From Prevotellaceae bacterium (GTDB lineage Bacteria > Bacteroidota > Bacteroidia > Bacteroidales > UBA932), in the NCBI GenBank assembly GCA_031275825.1, contig JAISOH010000169.1:1-34829 (forward strand): DNA of 34,829 nucleotides. Reading direction: 5' to 3'. A program made the translations under genes and the position numbers. Position 1 is the first letter of the stretch. Each line of letters begins with the position of its first letter. The notes beneath the pieces are model-generated. The model saw only the letters and a program-made list of their open reading frames with translations. It did not search any database and had not been told where the DNA came from. Of this stretch, positions 8,635 through 17,261 are shown piece by piece.

Positions 8635-9267
8635 ATGGAAAATTTTATAAATATATTTGTACAGTCAATTTTTATTGATAACATGATTTTTGCATATTTT
8701 TTAGGTATGTGTTCATATCTGGCAGTATCAAAAAGCGTAAAAACAGCCAACGGGCTTGGAATAGCTGTTACTTTTGTATTGCTTATTACAGTGCCGGTAA
8801 ATTATCTGCTAAACAAATTTGTACTCGGCGAAGGCGCTTTGGCATGGGCAAGTCAATCGCTCGGAGGAATAGATTTGAATTTTCTCAGTTTCATAGTTTT
8901 CATTGCGGTAATTGCATGGATAGTTCAGGTAGTTGAAATGGTTGTCGAAAAATTTGCTCCGGCATTATACAATCAGCTGGGAATTTTTCTTCCGCTGATA
9001 GCTGTAAACTGCGCAATAATGGGCGCATCTTTGTTTATGCAGCAACGCGTAGGCGATGTATATCACAGTTTCAGCGATATACTGGCGTTTGCCTTAGGCT
9101 CTGGAATCGGCTGGTGGCTTGCAATTGTAGGTATTGCCGCAATTCGCGAAAAAATGAAATATTCTAATGTTCCCAAACCTTTACGGGGATTGGGAATTAC
9201 ATTTATGGTAACAGGACTAATGGCGATTGCCTTTATGAGTTTTATGGGAATAAAATTAATAAACTAA
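8635..9267 (+). CDS. nqrE: Na+-translocating NADH:quinone reductase subunit E
   Basis: 210 residues with about six membrane helices, the partner of NqrD around the intramembrane iron. The ligand cysteines are Cys26 ([11 protein letters not shown]) and Cys126 ([11 protein letters not shown]). The C-terminal [20 protein letters not shown] segment is characteristic of NqrE rather than RnfA. The start at 8635 follows nqrD after 8 nt, and nqrF follows after 11 nt, so all six genes form one tight transcript. Confidence 0.96.
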   Translation: MENFINIFVQSIFIDNMIFAYFLGMCSYLAVSKSVKTANGLGIAVTFVLLITVPVNYLLNKFVLGEGALAWASQSLGGIDLNFLSFIVFIAVIAWIVQVVEMVVEKFAPALYNQLGIFLPLIAVNCAIMGASLFMQQRVGDVYHSFSDILAFALGSGIGWWLAIVGIAAIREKMKYSNVPKPLRGLGITFMVTGLMAIAFMSFMGIKLIN

Positions 9268-9278
9268 AAAACAAAAAA

Positions 9279-10529
9279 ATGGATATAAAATTAATTTTAA
9301 CGGCAATTATAGTTGTACTTGCGATAATACTTGTTTTAGTATCGCTTTTATTATACATAAAGAAAAAAATTTCACCATCAACATTACTCACAATAAATAT
9401 TAACGATGGCAAAAAAGAATTGACAGTCTTTCCCGGTTCTACTCTTTTATCAACGCTTTCAAACGAGAAAATATTTTTGCCGTCAGCCTGCGGCGGAGGC
9501 GGCAGTTGCGGAATGTGCAAATGTCAGGTTGTGGAAGGAGGAGGCTCAATTCTTCCTACCGAAACAGGCTTTTTTACACGAAAACAGCAAATGACCAACT
9601 GGCGACTGGGATGTCAGGTAAAAGTTCGTGATAATCTCAAAATACAGATTCCTGAATTTGTATTGGGCATAAAAAAATGGGAATGTGAAGTGGTTTCAAA
9701 TAAAAATGTGGCAACATATATCAAAGAATTTGTAGTAAAACTTCCCGAAGGCGAACATCTCAACTTTGTTTCGGGCGGATATATTCAGATAGATGTGCCA
9801 AAATACAATATTAAATACTCGGATTTTGAAATTGACGAAAGATTTCGCAGCGACTGGGATAAATTCAAAATGTGGGATTTGAGTTACAAAAATACCGAAC
9901 CCGTTGTACGCGCATATTCAATGGCAAACTATCCTGCCGAAGGCGACATTGTAATGCTTAACATACGAATAGCAACGCCTCCGTACGACAGAACATCCGG
10001 AGGATTTATGAAAGTTCCGCCCGGAATATGCTCATCCTATATTTTCTCGCTTAAACCGGGCGATAAAGTTATAGTTTCAGGTCCGTTTGGCGAATTTCAT
10101 CCCATAATAAATTCAAAAAGAGAGATGCTTTATATCGGTGGAGGAGCAGGAATGGCGCCGCTTCGTTCACATATTCTGCATTTATTGAAAACCTTAAAAA
10201 CAACCGACCGCAAAATAAGTTACTGGTATGGCGCACGCTCAAAAAACGAAATTTTTTACGAAGAAGATTTTCGCGAACTGGAACGCGAATTTCCTGATTT
10301 CTCGTTCAACATTGCATTGAGCGCTCCGCTTCCCGAAGACAATTGGAACGGTTATACAGGTTTTATTCACGATGTAATTTATAATAATTATCTAAAAAAT
10401 CACGCAGAACCCGAAGATATTGAATATTACATGTGCGGTCCCGGACCTATGGCGGCGGCGGTAATCAAAATGCTTGATGACCTTGGCGTTCCCCGTGAAA
10501 TGCTGATGTTTGATGATTTTGGCGCTTAA
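9279..10529 (+). CDS. nqrF: Na+-translocating NADH:quinone reductase subunit F
   Basis: 416 residues, the NADH-oxidising entry subunit. One N-terminal membrane helix (about 4-26) is followed by a plant-type 2Fe-2S ferredoxin domain with ligands Cys71, Cys77, Cys80 and Cys112, the same spacing as in Vibrio NqrF. A ferredoxin-NADP reductase-like module comes next: RAYSMANYP (about 208-216) for FAD binding, IGGGAGMAPLRSH for NAD binding, and YMCGPGPM and the aromatic-containing MFDDFGA C-terminus. It takes hydride from NADH and passes electrons through FAD and 2Fe-2S to the membrane subunits. Last gene of the operon; a damaged terminator-like arm begins 40 bp downstream. Confidence 0.97.
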   Translation: MDIKLILTAIIVVLAIILVLVSLLLYIKKKISPSTLLTININDGKKELTVFPGSTLLSTLSNEKIFLPSACGGGGSCGMCKCQVVEGGGSILPTETGFFTRKQQMTNWRLGCQVKVRDNLKIQIPEFVLGIKKWECEVVSNKNVATYIKEFVVKLPEGEHLNFVSGGYIQIDVPKYNIKYSDFEIDERFRSDWDKFKMWDLSYKNTEPVVRAYSMANYPAEGDIVMLNIRIATPPYDRTSGGFMKVPPGICSSYIFSLKPGDKVIVSGPFGEFHPIINSKREMLYIGGGAGMAPLRSHILHLLKTLKTTDRKISYWYGARSKNEIFYEEDFRELEREFPDFSFNIALSAPLPEDNWNGYTGFIHDVIYNNYLKNHAEPEDIEYYMCGPGPMAAAVIKMLDDLGVPREMLMFDDFGA

Positions 10530-10568
10530 ATTAAAGTTTGCTAAATTAATTTAGTAACAAAAAACAAA

Positions 10569-10592
10569 GAGGCTGTCTCAAAATGGTATTTT
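10569..10592 (+). terminator. Left arm of a nqr terminator, apparently split from its right arm
   Basis: This 24-base segment matches the left arm and loop of the perfect terminator after secA (22488-22511) at 23 of 24 bases. Here no good complementary arm follows directly; the inverted-repeat element at 10596-10711 comes instead. A degraded right arm (TTTCAAGACAACGCC, 10721-10735) followed by a T7 run lies beyond it. It reads as an intrinsic terminator interrupted by an insertion; this is inference. Confidence 0.4.
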
Positions 10593-10595
10593 ACA

Positions 10596-10711
10596 CGTCA
10601 TTGCGATGGCGAAGCCCGAAGCAATCCATTGATAATCAACATTTGGATTAACTTCGTTGAACTCCGCTTCGCTTCGGTTGCTTCCTACTTCGCTCGCAGT
10701 TCGCAATGACG
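10596..10711. repeat. REP/MITE-like inverted-repeat element
   Basis: The ends are a perfect 11-bp inverted repeat, CGTCATTGCGA (10596-10606) and TCGCAATGACG (10701-10711). Further in, GAAGCAATCC and GGTTGCTTC are also nearly complementary. The element is 116 bp, has no ORF, and its ends match a dispersed repeat type I know from many environmental bacteria. It probably moves or spreads with the help of an enzyme encoded elsewhere. Only this copy is seen in the window. Confidence 0.6.
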
Positions 10712-10739
10712 AAACCGGAGTTTCAAGACAACGCCCTAT

Positions 10740-11029
10740 GTTTTTTTATTGGGAACGCCCATAAATTCATCATTCTCCGACTCGCGTATAAAAAAATATG
10801 TAGTTATAAGATTTGCTGCTCTGTTTTGAACGGTAATTTCAATATTTTGTTTGCTTTGGCAAGATAATTTTTTTGATTACTTTCCAATTCCCTTGAACAT
10901 GATTTAAAAAATAATTTTCACATTAAAATTCGATAAACTGTTATTACCTGTTTTAAACCTTTTATATTTTATCCTGTCTAATATAATGTAAGACAAATTA
11001 AATTATTAACAATTAAATCAAATTATGTT
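10740..11029. other. Intergenic region without recognised feature
   Basis: AT-rich DNA between the repeat element and the secreted protein gene. It begins with the T run that may be the tail of the nqr terminator. I see no ORF, strong hairpin or clear TAnnTTTG promoter box in it, although the promoter of the next gene must lie here. Confidence 0.4.
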
Positions 11030-11548
11030 ATGAAAAAATTATCAATTTTTATATTAAGTACAATTTTATGTTTTTCGGCTACTGCACAGCAAAAGTTTGA
11101 AAAAAATAAAAAGGATAGCGAAAAACCTGACAAAGAAAAAATTATTGAGAAAAAATGCAAAAAAACAGCAGACAAACTTATGCTGGATGATGCTACTTCC
11201 GCAAAATTTATACCTGTTTATAAAAATTATCTGAATGAATTAAGTGAAAATGCTAATTTCAAAAAGTTTAATGAAGGTAACGAAACAAATGATTCAGATA
11301 TTGATAAAAATGTAAGAAATAGTTTTGCAAAAACTCGTAAAACAGTTGATATTCGTGAAAAGTATTACAACGAATTTCGCAAATTTTTAACAGCAAAACA
11401 GGCAAAAACCGCAATAAAAATGCGTGATGGGAAAAAAATGAAACCAAAACGGTTTGAAAATCACAACAATCAACAACCGCATCTAAACAAAAAACAGTTG
11501 GAATTTAGTCACGACAAACAGCGACTTGACAAAAAAAACCACAATTAA
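11030..11548 (+). CDS. Small secreted basic protein, Spy/CpxP-like
   Basis: 172 residues. Residues 1-19 are a typical signal peptide (hydrophobic core IFILSTILCFS, cleavage near ATA-QQ). The mature part is very rich in Lys, Asn and Glu and predicted helical. A LTAKQAKTAIKM segment near residues 124-135 resembles the LTxxQ motif of the periplasmic Spy/CpxP chaperone group, and many Bacteroidota encode such proteins. The family link is tentative; it may be an unrelated periplasmic helical protein. The C-terminus is low-complexity and basic. It is monocistronic and ends at the hairpin at 11585-11611. Confidence 0.65.
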   Translation: MKKLSIFILSTILCFSATAQQKFEKNKKDSEKPDKEKIIEKKCKKTADKLMLDDATSAKFIPVYKNYLNELSENANFKKFNEGNETNDSDIDKNVRNSFAKTRKTVDIREKYYNEFRKFLTAKQAKTAIKMRDGKKMKPKRFENHNNQQPHLNKKQLEFSHDKQRLDKKNHN

Positions 11549-11584
11549 ATACGGGAAAAACAAATAGTAAATAAATTTTGCATC

Positions 11585-11611
11585 AAAAAGACGGCTTTAT
11601 ACCGTCTTTTT
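11585..11611. terminator. Bidirectional intrinsic terminator
   Basis: AAAAAGACGG (11585-11594), loop CTTTATA, CCGTCTTTTT (11602-11611): a 10-bp perfect stem ending in T runs on either strand. It separates the convergent secreted-protein gene and the C92-type peptidase gene, whose stop codon lies directly next to it. Confidence 0.85.
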
Positions 11612-12247
11612 TTAATCAAAATACCTGTAAAGAATCGTTATTTCTTTTGATTTTGACATGTCGCCCGGATTTGTTCCTTTACGACCTTCGGGAATTGGCG
11701 TTTTATATTTTTCAAAATGCCGAATCCATGCGGCAGTCATGTTTCCCTGTTCATCGCAAAAAGTCATTTTCTTTGCTTTGAATACAGGTTTGCCTTTTTT
11801 ATTTTTGAAAGCAAAATACACCAATTCGCTGCAATAATATTCATCATTATCAGGAGAATAAACGTAATCGTAAGGTTTGCCCAAACAGGTTTCCGCATTT
11901 TTTATGGCTTGAGGAATAATATCAAAGTATTTGCTTTGTAATCTTCCCACCGCAACTATGGGTTTACCGTTTATTTTGCGGGAATTATTCAGAAAGGTAT
12001 CAAGAATTACTTTGCGTACTTTGGGCGTTGTAGCTTCGATTACAAAAATTTCATCATTTTCTATCGAAACAATACCGACATGAGTATAATTTACGCTGTC
12101 TGCACCTGATGTTACCTGAGCAATGGCATCGCTTAATGCTGTGCTTTTTCCTACCTGAAACAGCAAATCGCCGGATTTCAAACTAAACTGGGCGAAAATA
12201 TTTGTCGTACAGACAAATAAACTTATCGCAAATATTATTTTTTTCAT
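11612..12247 (-). CDS. Secreted permuted papain-like hydrolase, YiiX/C92 type
   Basis: 211 residues with a signal peptide (1-20, ending IFAQ). The fold is the circularly permuted NlpC/P60-like group (YiiX, peptidase family C92, PF05708): SGDLLFQ near 25-31, the catalytic His in YTHVGIV (His56), an acidic VIEATTP strand (Glu71) and the nucleophile in YYCSELVY (Cys139). Relatives are amidases or peptidases thought to act on peptidoglycan or lipid-linked substrates; the exact substrate is unknown. It is the usual family length and all catalytic positions are present. It is transcribed alone, away from the sigma-factor operon, and ends at a shared terminator. Confidence 0.87.
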   Translation of the reverse strand: MKKIIFAISLFVCTTNIFAQFSLKSGDLLFQVGKSTALSDAIAQVTSGADSVNYTHVGIVSIENDEIFVIEATTPKVRKVILDTFLNNSRKINGKPIVAVGRLQSKYFDIIPQAIKNAETCLGKPYDYVYSPDNDEYYCSELVYFAFKNKKGKPVFKAKKMTFCDEQGNMTAAWIRHFEKYKTPIPEGRKGTNPGDMSKSKEITILYRYFD

Positions 12248-12418
12248 TTAATTTCAGTTATTTTTTACAAAGAAACAAATTAATAATTAATATACCAATT
12301 TTTTACAGGCATAATTATGATATTTTACAGTTAGGCGGTAATGTCAGAAATTATCCGAATAAATTATTTTCACATGTTCTCCAGACTTGCAGTAATTAAA
12401 GCACAACCTGATTATAAT

Positions 12419-13756
12419 CTAAAAATCATATTTCAAACCTATATTCAATCCGAAATTAAATGATTTTTCAGTTCGGAAACTTTGAAATTGACGATTGTCT
12501 TTTATGTAATAAACTACGTTAGGTTCTACATAAATGCCTAATTGTTTTATAAAATTGTACGAAATACCCAAACCTGCATTGGTCGAAAATTGCAAACCGC
12601 TCACAGTTCCGTTATCCGTTGTATAAAGGTTATTATCAGAAGTTATTTGAGTAGATTCTCTATAAATATACAGTATTCCTTTTTCGGAGGCAAATTCGCC
12701 TGATAAATAAATATTAAAATTGTTTTTTTGCCATAATAAAAACTCAATGCCAACAGGTACTCCGACATAATGAATTTGCTGTTGACCTTTTTTTGTTGCA
12801 TTATTGAATTCCGACAAAAAATATGAATATGACAATCCTGTTTTTATGATTACACGTTTGCCAACACTTTTTTTAATGCGTAATCCAAAATTTAAAGGAT
12901 ATTTGTGTTTTATATCGGTTTTTTCTTCCGTTTTTAAACTTTTGGGCATTTCCGACATGACGGGCGGTAATCCGTTATAATCGGATTGTACTGTATTGTA
13001 ACGCTGTTCATTTCTTGTAAAATTGCTTATCACCGAACCTGTTCCCATATTATTTCCCGATGTTAATGCCAATGTCCATTCATTTTTATTTTTTTCTTTT
13101 GCCTGTTCGGTTTCGGGTTGATTCCACCATTCATCGTTATTGTTTTCCTTATTGTATGTTGATTCCTGTTTTTGTTTTTCTGTCGAATATGATGTTTTTG
13201 CTGTTTCGATTATGATTTTTGGAGGTATCTTTGCAATTTCATCAATCATGGAATTAGCAGTAATCTTATCGTAATTTATTTTTTCGATTTTATCAACATG
13301 TTTACTTATATTTTCGTTTGTTTTTTGTTCCTGTTTTATTTCATTATCATATTCATTATATTGGTTATGTGTTATTTCATTCGGTTTGTTTGTATTTGCA
13401 ATTATATTTGAGGTTTTATTTTTATTTGCAGTACTGTTGTTTTTTCCGGTATTTTCATTTTGGCTGTCAATTGCTGCCGTTTTGGTATTTTTATTTTCGG
13501 ATTGTAGTGTTTGAGTGTTTGATTTACCTGTAATATTGTTGTTTACGTTTGCGGCGTCAGGTTTTATAAGAAACATTATAATAAACAAGGCAACAGCAAC
13601 TCCTGTTGTTCCGCAGGTATAAAACAGCGGTATTATTTTACGGTGGCGTTTTCTTTTGATTCGCTCGCTTATAATTTCCCAATCCGACTGCTGTACTTCG
13701 GTTTCGTGATTATACAATTTTTTTTGAAATAAATTTTTTAATTTATCTGTGCTCAT
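12419..13756 (-). CDS. Membrane-anchored protein with outer-membrane beta-barrel domain, partner of ECF sigma factor
   Basis: 445 residues in three parts. Residues 1-40 form a basic cytoplasmic segment (LFQKKLYNHETEVQQSDWEII...RIKRKRHRK) of the type found in proteins encoded beside Bacteroidota ECF sigma factors. Residues 41-64 are one membrane helix. Residues 65-260 are a long low-complexity stretch rich in Asn, Lys, Thr and Glu. Residues 270-445 are amphipathic strands of an OmpA/PorT-like beta-barrel, ending in Phe as barrels do. There is no ordinary signal peptide. It begins 10 nt after the sigma gene and is surely cotranscribed with it. I infer an anti-sigma or sensor role, with the N-terminus touching the sigma factor; this is not shown by motif. 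Confidence 0.75.
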   Translation of the reverse strand: MSTDKLKNLFQKKLYNHETEVQQSDWEIISERIKRKRHRKIIPLFYTCGTTGVAVALFIIMFLIKPDAANVNNNITGKSNTQTLQSENKNTKTAAIDSQNENTGKNNSTANKNKTSNIIANTNKPNEITHNQYNEYDNEIKQEQKTNENISKHVDKIEKINYDKITANSMIDEIAKIPPKIIIETAKTSYSTEKQKQESTYNKENNNDEWWNQPETEQAKEKNKNEWTLALTSGNNMGTGSVISNFTRNEQRYNTVQSDYNGLPPVMSEMPKSLKTEEKTDIKHKYPLNFGLRIKKSVGKRVIIKTGLSYSYFLSEFNNATKKGQQQIHYVGVPVGIEFLLWQKNNFNIYLSGEFASEKGILYIYRESTQITSDNNLYTTDNGTVSGLQFSTNAGLGISYNFIKQLGIYVEPNVVYYIKDNRQFQSFRTEKSFNFGLNIGLKYDF

Positions 13757-13766
13757 ATATGTTAAT

Positions 13767-14312
13767 TTACTTATATATTAATTTTATTTTTTTCTGTAAC
13801 AAAATTCTTGCTCTTGAATAATTGGCTCTCACTGCCGCCAATGTAATTCCGAGTATTTTTGCAATTTCGTAGTATGAATAACCTTCTATTGCATAAAGAT
13901 TAAAAACATTACGGAACGATGTCGGCAATTCGCTTATTAAATTCATCAGTTCTTTAGCTCCCATTTGATTGTAAACATCTGACATTGAATCATCAATAAT
14001 TTGCAAATCTTCATCATCATCATTGTAAATACTTTGATATTTCATTTTATCTGATTTTCGTAATTTTTCCAAACAAATATTTACAAACAGTCTGCGTATC
14101 CATCCTTCAAGCGACCCTCTTTTATCAAATTTTTTTATTCTGTCAAACAATTTTACAAATCCATCATGCATAGCATCTCTGGCTTCATCTTCATCACACA
14201 TATATCTTAAACATATACTTAGCATTTTAGCTGCATATCGTTCGTACAGTTCTTTCTGTGCGTTGATATTCTTGTTTATACAGCCTTCTACCAAGTATTG
14301 TTCTTCTACCAT
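13767..14312 (-). CDS. ECF-type RNA polymerase sigma factor
   Basis: 181 residues, normal for extracytoplasmic-function sigma-70 factors. Region 2 lies at about 17-85 (LYERYAAKML, DEDEARDAMHDGFVKLF, then GWIRRLFVNICLEKLRK), recognising the -10 element and melting DNA. Region 4 lies at about 128-178, with the helix-turn-helix YSYYEIAKILGITLAAVRANYSRAR. An acidic linker (DDDEDLQIIDD, about 97-107) separates them. It is cotranscribed with the barrel protein 10 nt downstream, so its activity is probably held by that product. It is not next to fecR or susCD genes, so it is not an obvious PUL regulator. Confidence 0.93.
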   Translation of the reverse strand: MVEEQYLVEGCINKNINAQKELYERYAAKMLSICLRYMCDEDEARDAMHDGFVKLFDRIKKFDKRGSLEGWIRRLFVNICLEKLRKSDKMKYQSIYNDDDEDLQIIDDSMSDVYNQMGAKELMNLISELPTSFRNVFNLYAIEGYSYYEIAKILGITLAAVRANYSRARILLQKKIKLIYK

Positions 14313-14392
14313 ATTACAGCAAATAAAAATAAATTTGCATCATACCTTTTCTATTAAGATGATTTTTTTGCCCGAAATGATGCAAAAGCCCC

Positions 14393-15499
14393 CTATTTTT
14401 TTAGATAATTTAACCATTCGCCTATTATTTTCCAATACTGGCGATGAAAATTTTCACCTTTTTCGCCTGCATACAGTGATAAATAACTCTGGTCATCGTT
14501 GTCATCGTGTTTCAGTTTTATTTTGATATTCCTGTCATATAAACCTGTATATTCCGGATGAAATTGAGTGCCTGCAACATGTCTGTATTTTTGATGAACA
14601 AGAGCTTCAATAATTTTTCCATCAGGCGAAACGGCAGCAATATTAAGATCTTTGCCTGTTTTTTCAACTGCCTGATGATGTGAACTTAAAACGTAAGGTT
14701 CGTTCCTGCCGATGATTTTTGAAATAATATTGTCTCCCTGTGGCTTGATTTTGTGAAAATTATATCCGGTAAGTTCATCATCGTAATCAAAATACGAATT
14801 ATAGTTTTTGTGTTGTGCATCCGGCATATTCAAAACATCTTCAACTGTTGAGATGTTATAAACTTCCATTGGAATATCCTGAATCATTGTGCCGCCTGTG
14901 GCACAGTTCATTGTTTGCATGCCAAGACAAAAACCGACAACCGTATAATCGGGATTGTTTTCAAGCAATGCAACATGATTTTCATTTTGATTTCCTCCAA
15001 GCAGATGAAACAAAAACGACAGTTCAAAAAAATGGCGATACGGATCGGTAATTGACGACATTAAATGTGTTTTTTCGTTGAAGCATTGTGCAGGAATATC
15101 AGGTCCGCCAAAGAAGAAAACGCCTTTTGTCCGTTCAAATATTTCCTTGAACAGATTGCTGCAATCGTTTTGCACGTATATATTTTTAACCGATAACTCG
15201 CTTTCGCACTTCACTAATTTTATCATCAGATTATTTTCATCTATGTATTTTTGACTGCGCTCGAAATCATAATTTTGCTTTGCATGATAAACGCCGATTA
15301 TTCCAAAAGTGTCAACGCATGAAAGTATCTTATTGTCAATTAAATATCTGAATGTTTTTATGTTTGCGACAGTAGGATTTACAATCGCCACGCTGGTTTC
15401 AGGAAAATGCTTTTCCTGTTTTCCTTCATTCCCGGGCGATTTTGAACAGGATGTAACTGTAATGACTGTAATTACAAGCAGTAATAGTATTTTTTTCAT
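14393..15499 (-). CDS. Lipoprotein with class I glutamine amidotransferase fold (peptidase C26-like)
   Basis: 368 residues. An N-terminal signal ends in the lipobox VTSC (Cys18), so the protein is exported and lipid-anchored. The rest resembles the PuuD/gamma-glutamyl hydrolase branch of class I amidotransferases: FFFGGPDIP (about 128-136, oxyanion region), nucleophile elbow GFCLGMQ (Cys191), SSHHQAV (about 272-278), and GTQFHPEYTG with His314 and Glu316 completing the triad. Such enzymes cleave gamma-glutamyl amide bonds; outside the cytoplasm the substrate could be a gamma-glutamyl peptide or folate polyglutamate. The C-terminal part (320-368) is a charged extension. It lies 37 bp upstream of the META-domain gene's stop on the same strand side order (META gene first), so they may be one transcript. 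Confidence 0.82.
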   Translation of the reverse strand: MKKILLLLVITVITVTSCSKSPGNEGKQEKHFPETSVAIVNPTVANIKTFRYLIDNKILSCVDTFGIIGVYHAKQNYDFERSQKYIDENNLMIKLVKCESELSVKNIYVQNDCSNLFKEIFERTKGVFFFGGPDIPAQCFNEKTHLMSSITDPYRHFFELSFLFHLLGGNQNENHVALLENNPDYTVVGFCLGMQTMNCATGGTMIQDIPMEVYNISTVEDVLNMPDAQHKNYNSYFDYDDELTGYNFHKIKPQGDNIISKIIGRNEPYVLSSHHQAVEKTGKDLNIAAVSPDGKIIEALVHQKYRHVAGTQFHPEYTGLYDRNIKIKLKHDDNDDQSYLSLYAGEKGENFHRQYWKIIGEWLNYLKK

Positions 15500-15535
15500 T
15501 GTTTGCGAATTTTTATGTAACCGATATTTTATGTT

Positions 15536-16012
15536 TTATTGTTCTATGCCTTCAAAAACAGCAATTTCTTTACCCATTTGTGTAAAAATAAGTTTATTGC
15601 CGACAATTGAGCAGGCATCAACGCGTGAAAGGACAGAGTTGAACAATTTTTCAGGATTTTTGTTCAAACATCCTTTTTGGGTACTGATCATGTTATCCAG
15701 TTTAAGAATATCGCCTGACAGATAATATGAACCGCCAAAGCCGTTACAGCCCGAAAAACCTGATACTCTGTCAGTATCATCGAACATAATATAAGCCGGA
15801 TTTGGAAGTCGCTCAATTTCCTCTCCATCAATACTTTTCAAAATCCATTTGGTATTTTCAAAATTTAAGTCTTTTTGATTGTTAACAGTTTCGCTTTTTG
15901 CGGCTGTTTGCAGATTTTCATTAGGATTCAAATTTGAACCCGATTTTTTTTGAGCGCTGCAAGCCACTGACATACAAGTCGAAATTGCGATAATAAACCA
16001 ATACTTTTTCAT
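15536..16012 (-). CDS. META-domain lipoprotein, HslJ-like
   Basis: 158 residues with a signal peptide ending in a lipobox-like VAC (Cys18). After a Ser/Asn-rich linker, residues 50-158 form a META domain: TKWILKSIDGEEI, then the signature RVSGFSGCNGFGGSY and the second Cys-bearing STQKGCL segment. META/HslJ proteins are small beta-barrel-like envelope proteins linked to heat, drug or motility phenotypes in other bacteria; no enzymatic role is known to me. It lies 36 bp upstream of the amidotransferase lipoprotein on the minus strand and is divergent from engB with only 54 bp between the starts. Confidence 0.85.
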   Translation of the reverse strand: MKKYWFIIAISTCMSVACSAQKKSGSNLNPNENLQTAAKSETVNNQKDLNFENTKWILKSIDGEEIERLPNPAYIMFDDTDRVSGFSGCNGFGGSYYLSGDILKLDNMISTQKGCLNKNPEKLFNSVLSRVDACSIVGNKLIFTQMGKEIAVFEGIEQ

Positions 16013-16066
16013 TTTCTTTACAGTTTTTAATTTTTTATTAATAATTTTGTCAAAAATTTATGTCCA

Positions 16067-16666
16067 ATGATAATAAAACAAGCCGATTTTATATGCAGCA
16101 GCAGCAAAACAGAACAGTGTCCGCAAAACAAACTGCCGGAATATGCCTTTATTGGACGTTCAAATGTAGGAAAATCTTCGCTAATAAACATGCTTGCGAA
16201 CAAAAAAAAATTGGCAAAAGTTTCATCTACTCCCGGTAAAACACGTCTAATCAATCACTTTCTTATAAATAATTCATGGTATATTGTAGATTTACCCGGA
16301 TACGGATATGCAAAAGCATCGAAAACAGATAGAAGCGGTTTTTCAAAAATCATAACCGACTATATTGAACGGCGGGAAGAAATGACATTGCTCTTTTTAT
16401 TAATCGACAGCAGACTTGAACCCCAAAAGATTGACATGGAATTTATAAATCTGCTTGGCGAAAACGGAGTTCCTTTTGCAATAATTTTCACAAAAATTGA
16501 TAAGACAGGCGTTGAAAAATTAAACAGAAACATGGAAGAATATAAAAAACTGTTATTGGAGTCATGGGAAGAATTGCCTCATATCTTTTACACTTCGTCA
16601 GAGACAAAAGCAGGCAAGGATGATATCCTCAGCTATATTGATGAAATAAACAGTTCGTTAGTTTAA
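16067..16666 (+). CDS. engB: Ribosome biogenesis GTP-binding protein EngB/YsxC
   Basis: 199 residues, the expected size of the TRAFAC GTPase EngB (YihA/YsxC), needed for late assembly of the 50S subunit. GTPase motifs: G1 GRSNVGKSS (30-38), G2 Thr within SSTPGKTR (about 53-60), G3 DLPGYGYA (75-82), G4 TKID (142-145), G5 SS near 177-178. The start at 16067 gives the usual short strand before G1. It is divergent from the META-domain gene and 241 bp upstream of the ribosomal protein operon, which has its own promoter. Confidence 0.96.
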   Translation: MIIKQADFICSSSKTEQCPQNKLPEYAFIGRSNVGKSSLINMLANKKKLAKVSSTPGKTRLINHFLINNSWYIVDLPGYGYAKASKTDRSGFSKIITDYIERREEMTLLFLLIDSRLEPQKIDMEFINLLGENGVPFAIIFTKIDKTGVEKLNRNMEEYKKLLLESWEELPHIFYTSSETKAGKDDILSYIDEINSSLV

Positions 16667-16824
16667 CTTTACGAATATTGCTTGACGTTCGTTAATTTTA
16701 TGCCTGCTTTCAGAAAATAAAAGTTTTTGCCTTGCCCGAACAAAAAAACTTGCATTTAACCGCAAATAACCGATATGTTAATACAGACAAATCGTATATT
16801 TCATTAAAAATATTTAAAAAATTA

Positions 16825-16854
16825 TTTGCGATTAACAAATTTTGATTACCTTTG
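16825..16854 (+). promoter_or_regulatory. Promoter of the rpsF-rpsR-rplI operon
   Basis: -33 TTTG (16825-16828), 18-bp spacer, -7 TACCTTTG (16847-16854), then GCGGCTC as the probable start region. The leader of about 47 nt has only a weak 5-bp hairpin (ATTGT/ACAAT). I do not see the CCG-containing hairpin of the known S6:S18 autoregulatory leader. Confidence 0.75.
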
Positions 16855-16907
16855 CGGCTCGAAAAAATAAATAATTGTATTAACAATCAAATTTTAGAAT
16901 AAAAATT

Positions 16908-17243
16908 ATGTTGAATCATTATGAAACTGTTTTCATTGTAACTCCCGTTTTATCAGAAAGCCAGGTAAAGGAAACAGTTAAAAAATTTCGTAATTTTGTT
17001 ACCGAAAATGGTGGCGAAGTCGTTTACGAAGATGATTGGGGCTTGAAAAAGCTGGCTTACCCGATTCAAAAGAAAACCACAGGATTTTATCATCTTATCG
17101 AATTTAAAGCGGAAGGTGAATTTATTAAAAAACTTGATATTCAGTATAGACGCGATGAACGTATTATTCGTTTTTTAACTTTCAGAATGGATAAACACGC
17201 TGTTGAATATGCTGAAAAAAGAAGAAATAACAAAGAAAACTAA
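16908..17243 (+). CDS. rpsF: 30S ribosomal protein S6
   Basis: 111 residues. Starts with the conserved [15 protein letters not shown] strand, with the [28 protein letters not shown] core (about 41-68) and [18 protein letters not shown] near 84-101. S6 binds 16S rRNA as a heterodimer with S18, whose gene follows 18 nt later. The order rpsF-rpsR-rplI without ssb between is the normal Bacteroidota arrangement. Length and ends are typical. Confidence 0.97.
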   Translation: MLNHYETVFIVTPVLSESQVKETVKKFRNFVTENGGEVVYEDDWGLKKLAYPIQKKTTGFYHLIEFKAEGEFIKKLDIQYRRDERIIRFLTFRMDKHAVEYAEKRRNNKEN

Positions 17244-17261
17244 AGTAGGAGAACAGAAAAA

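Noticed and set aside
4600..10529. Possible Rnf (ferredoxin:NAD+) complex instead of Nqr
   Set aside because: NqrA-type first subunit, NqrF with 2Fe-2S plus FAD/NAD modules and the A-F order exclude Rnf, which has RnfB and RnfC.
12419..14312. Sigma factor pair as the FecR-type regulator of the PUL
   Set aside because: The partner has no FecR domain, the pair is over 10 kb from susC, and the SusC lacks the N-terminal signalling extension that such systems use.
16855..16907. S6:S18 autoregulatory leader in front of rpsF
   Set aside because: The leader is only about 47 nt, with a weak AT hairpin and no CCG-containing bulge.
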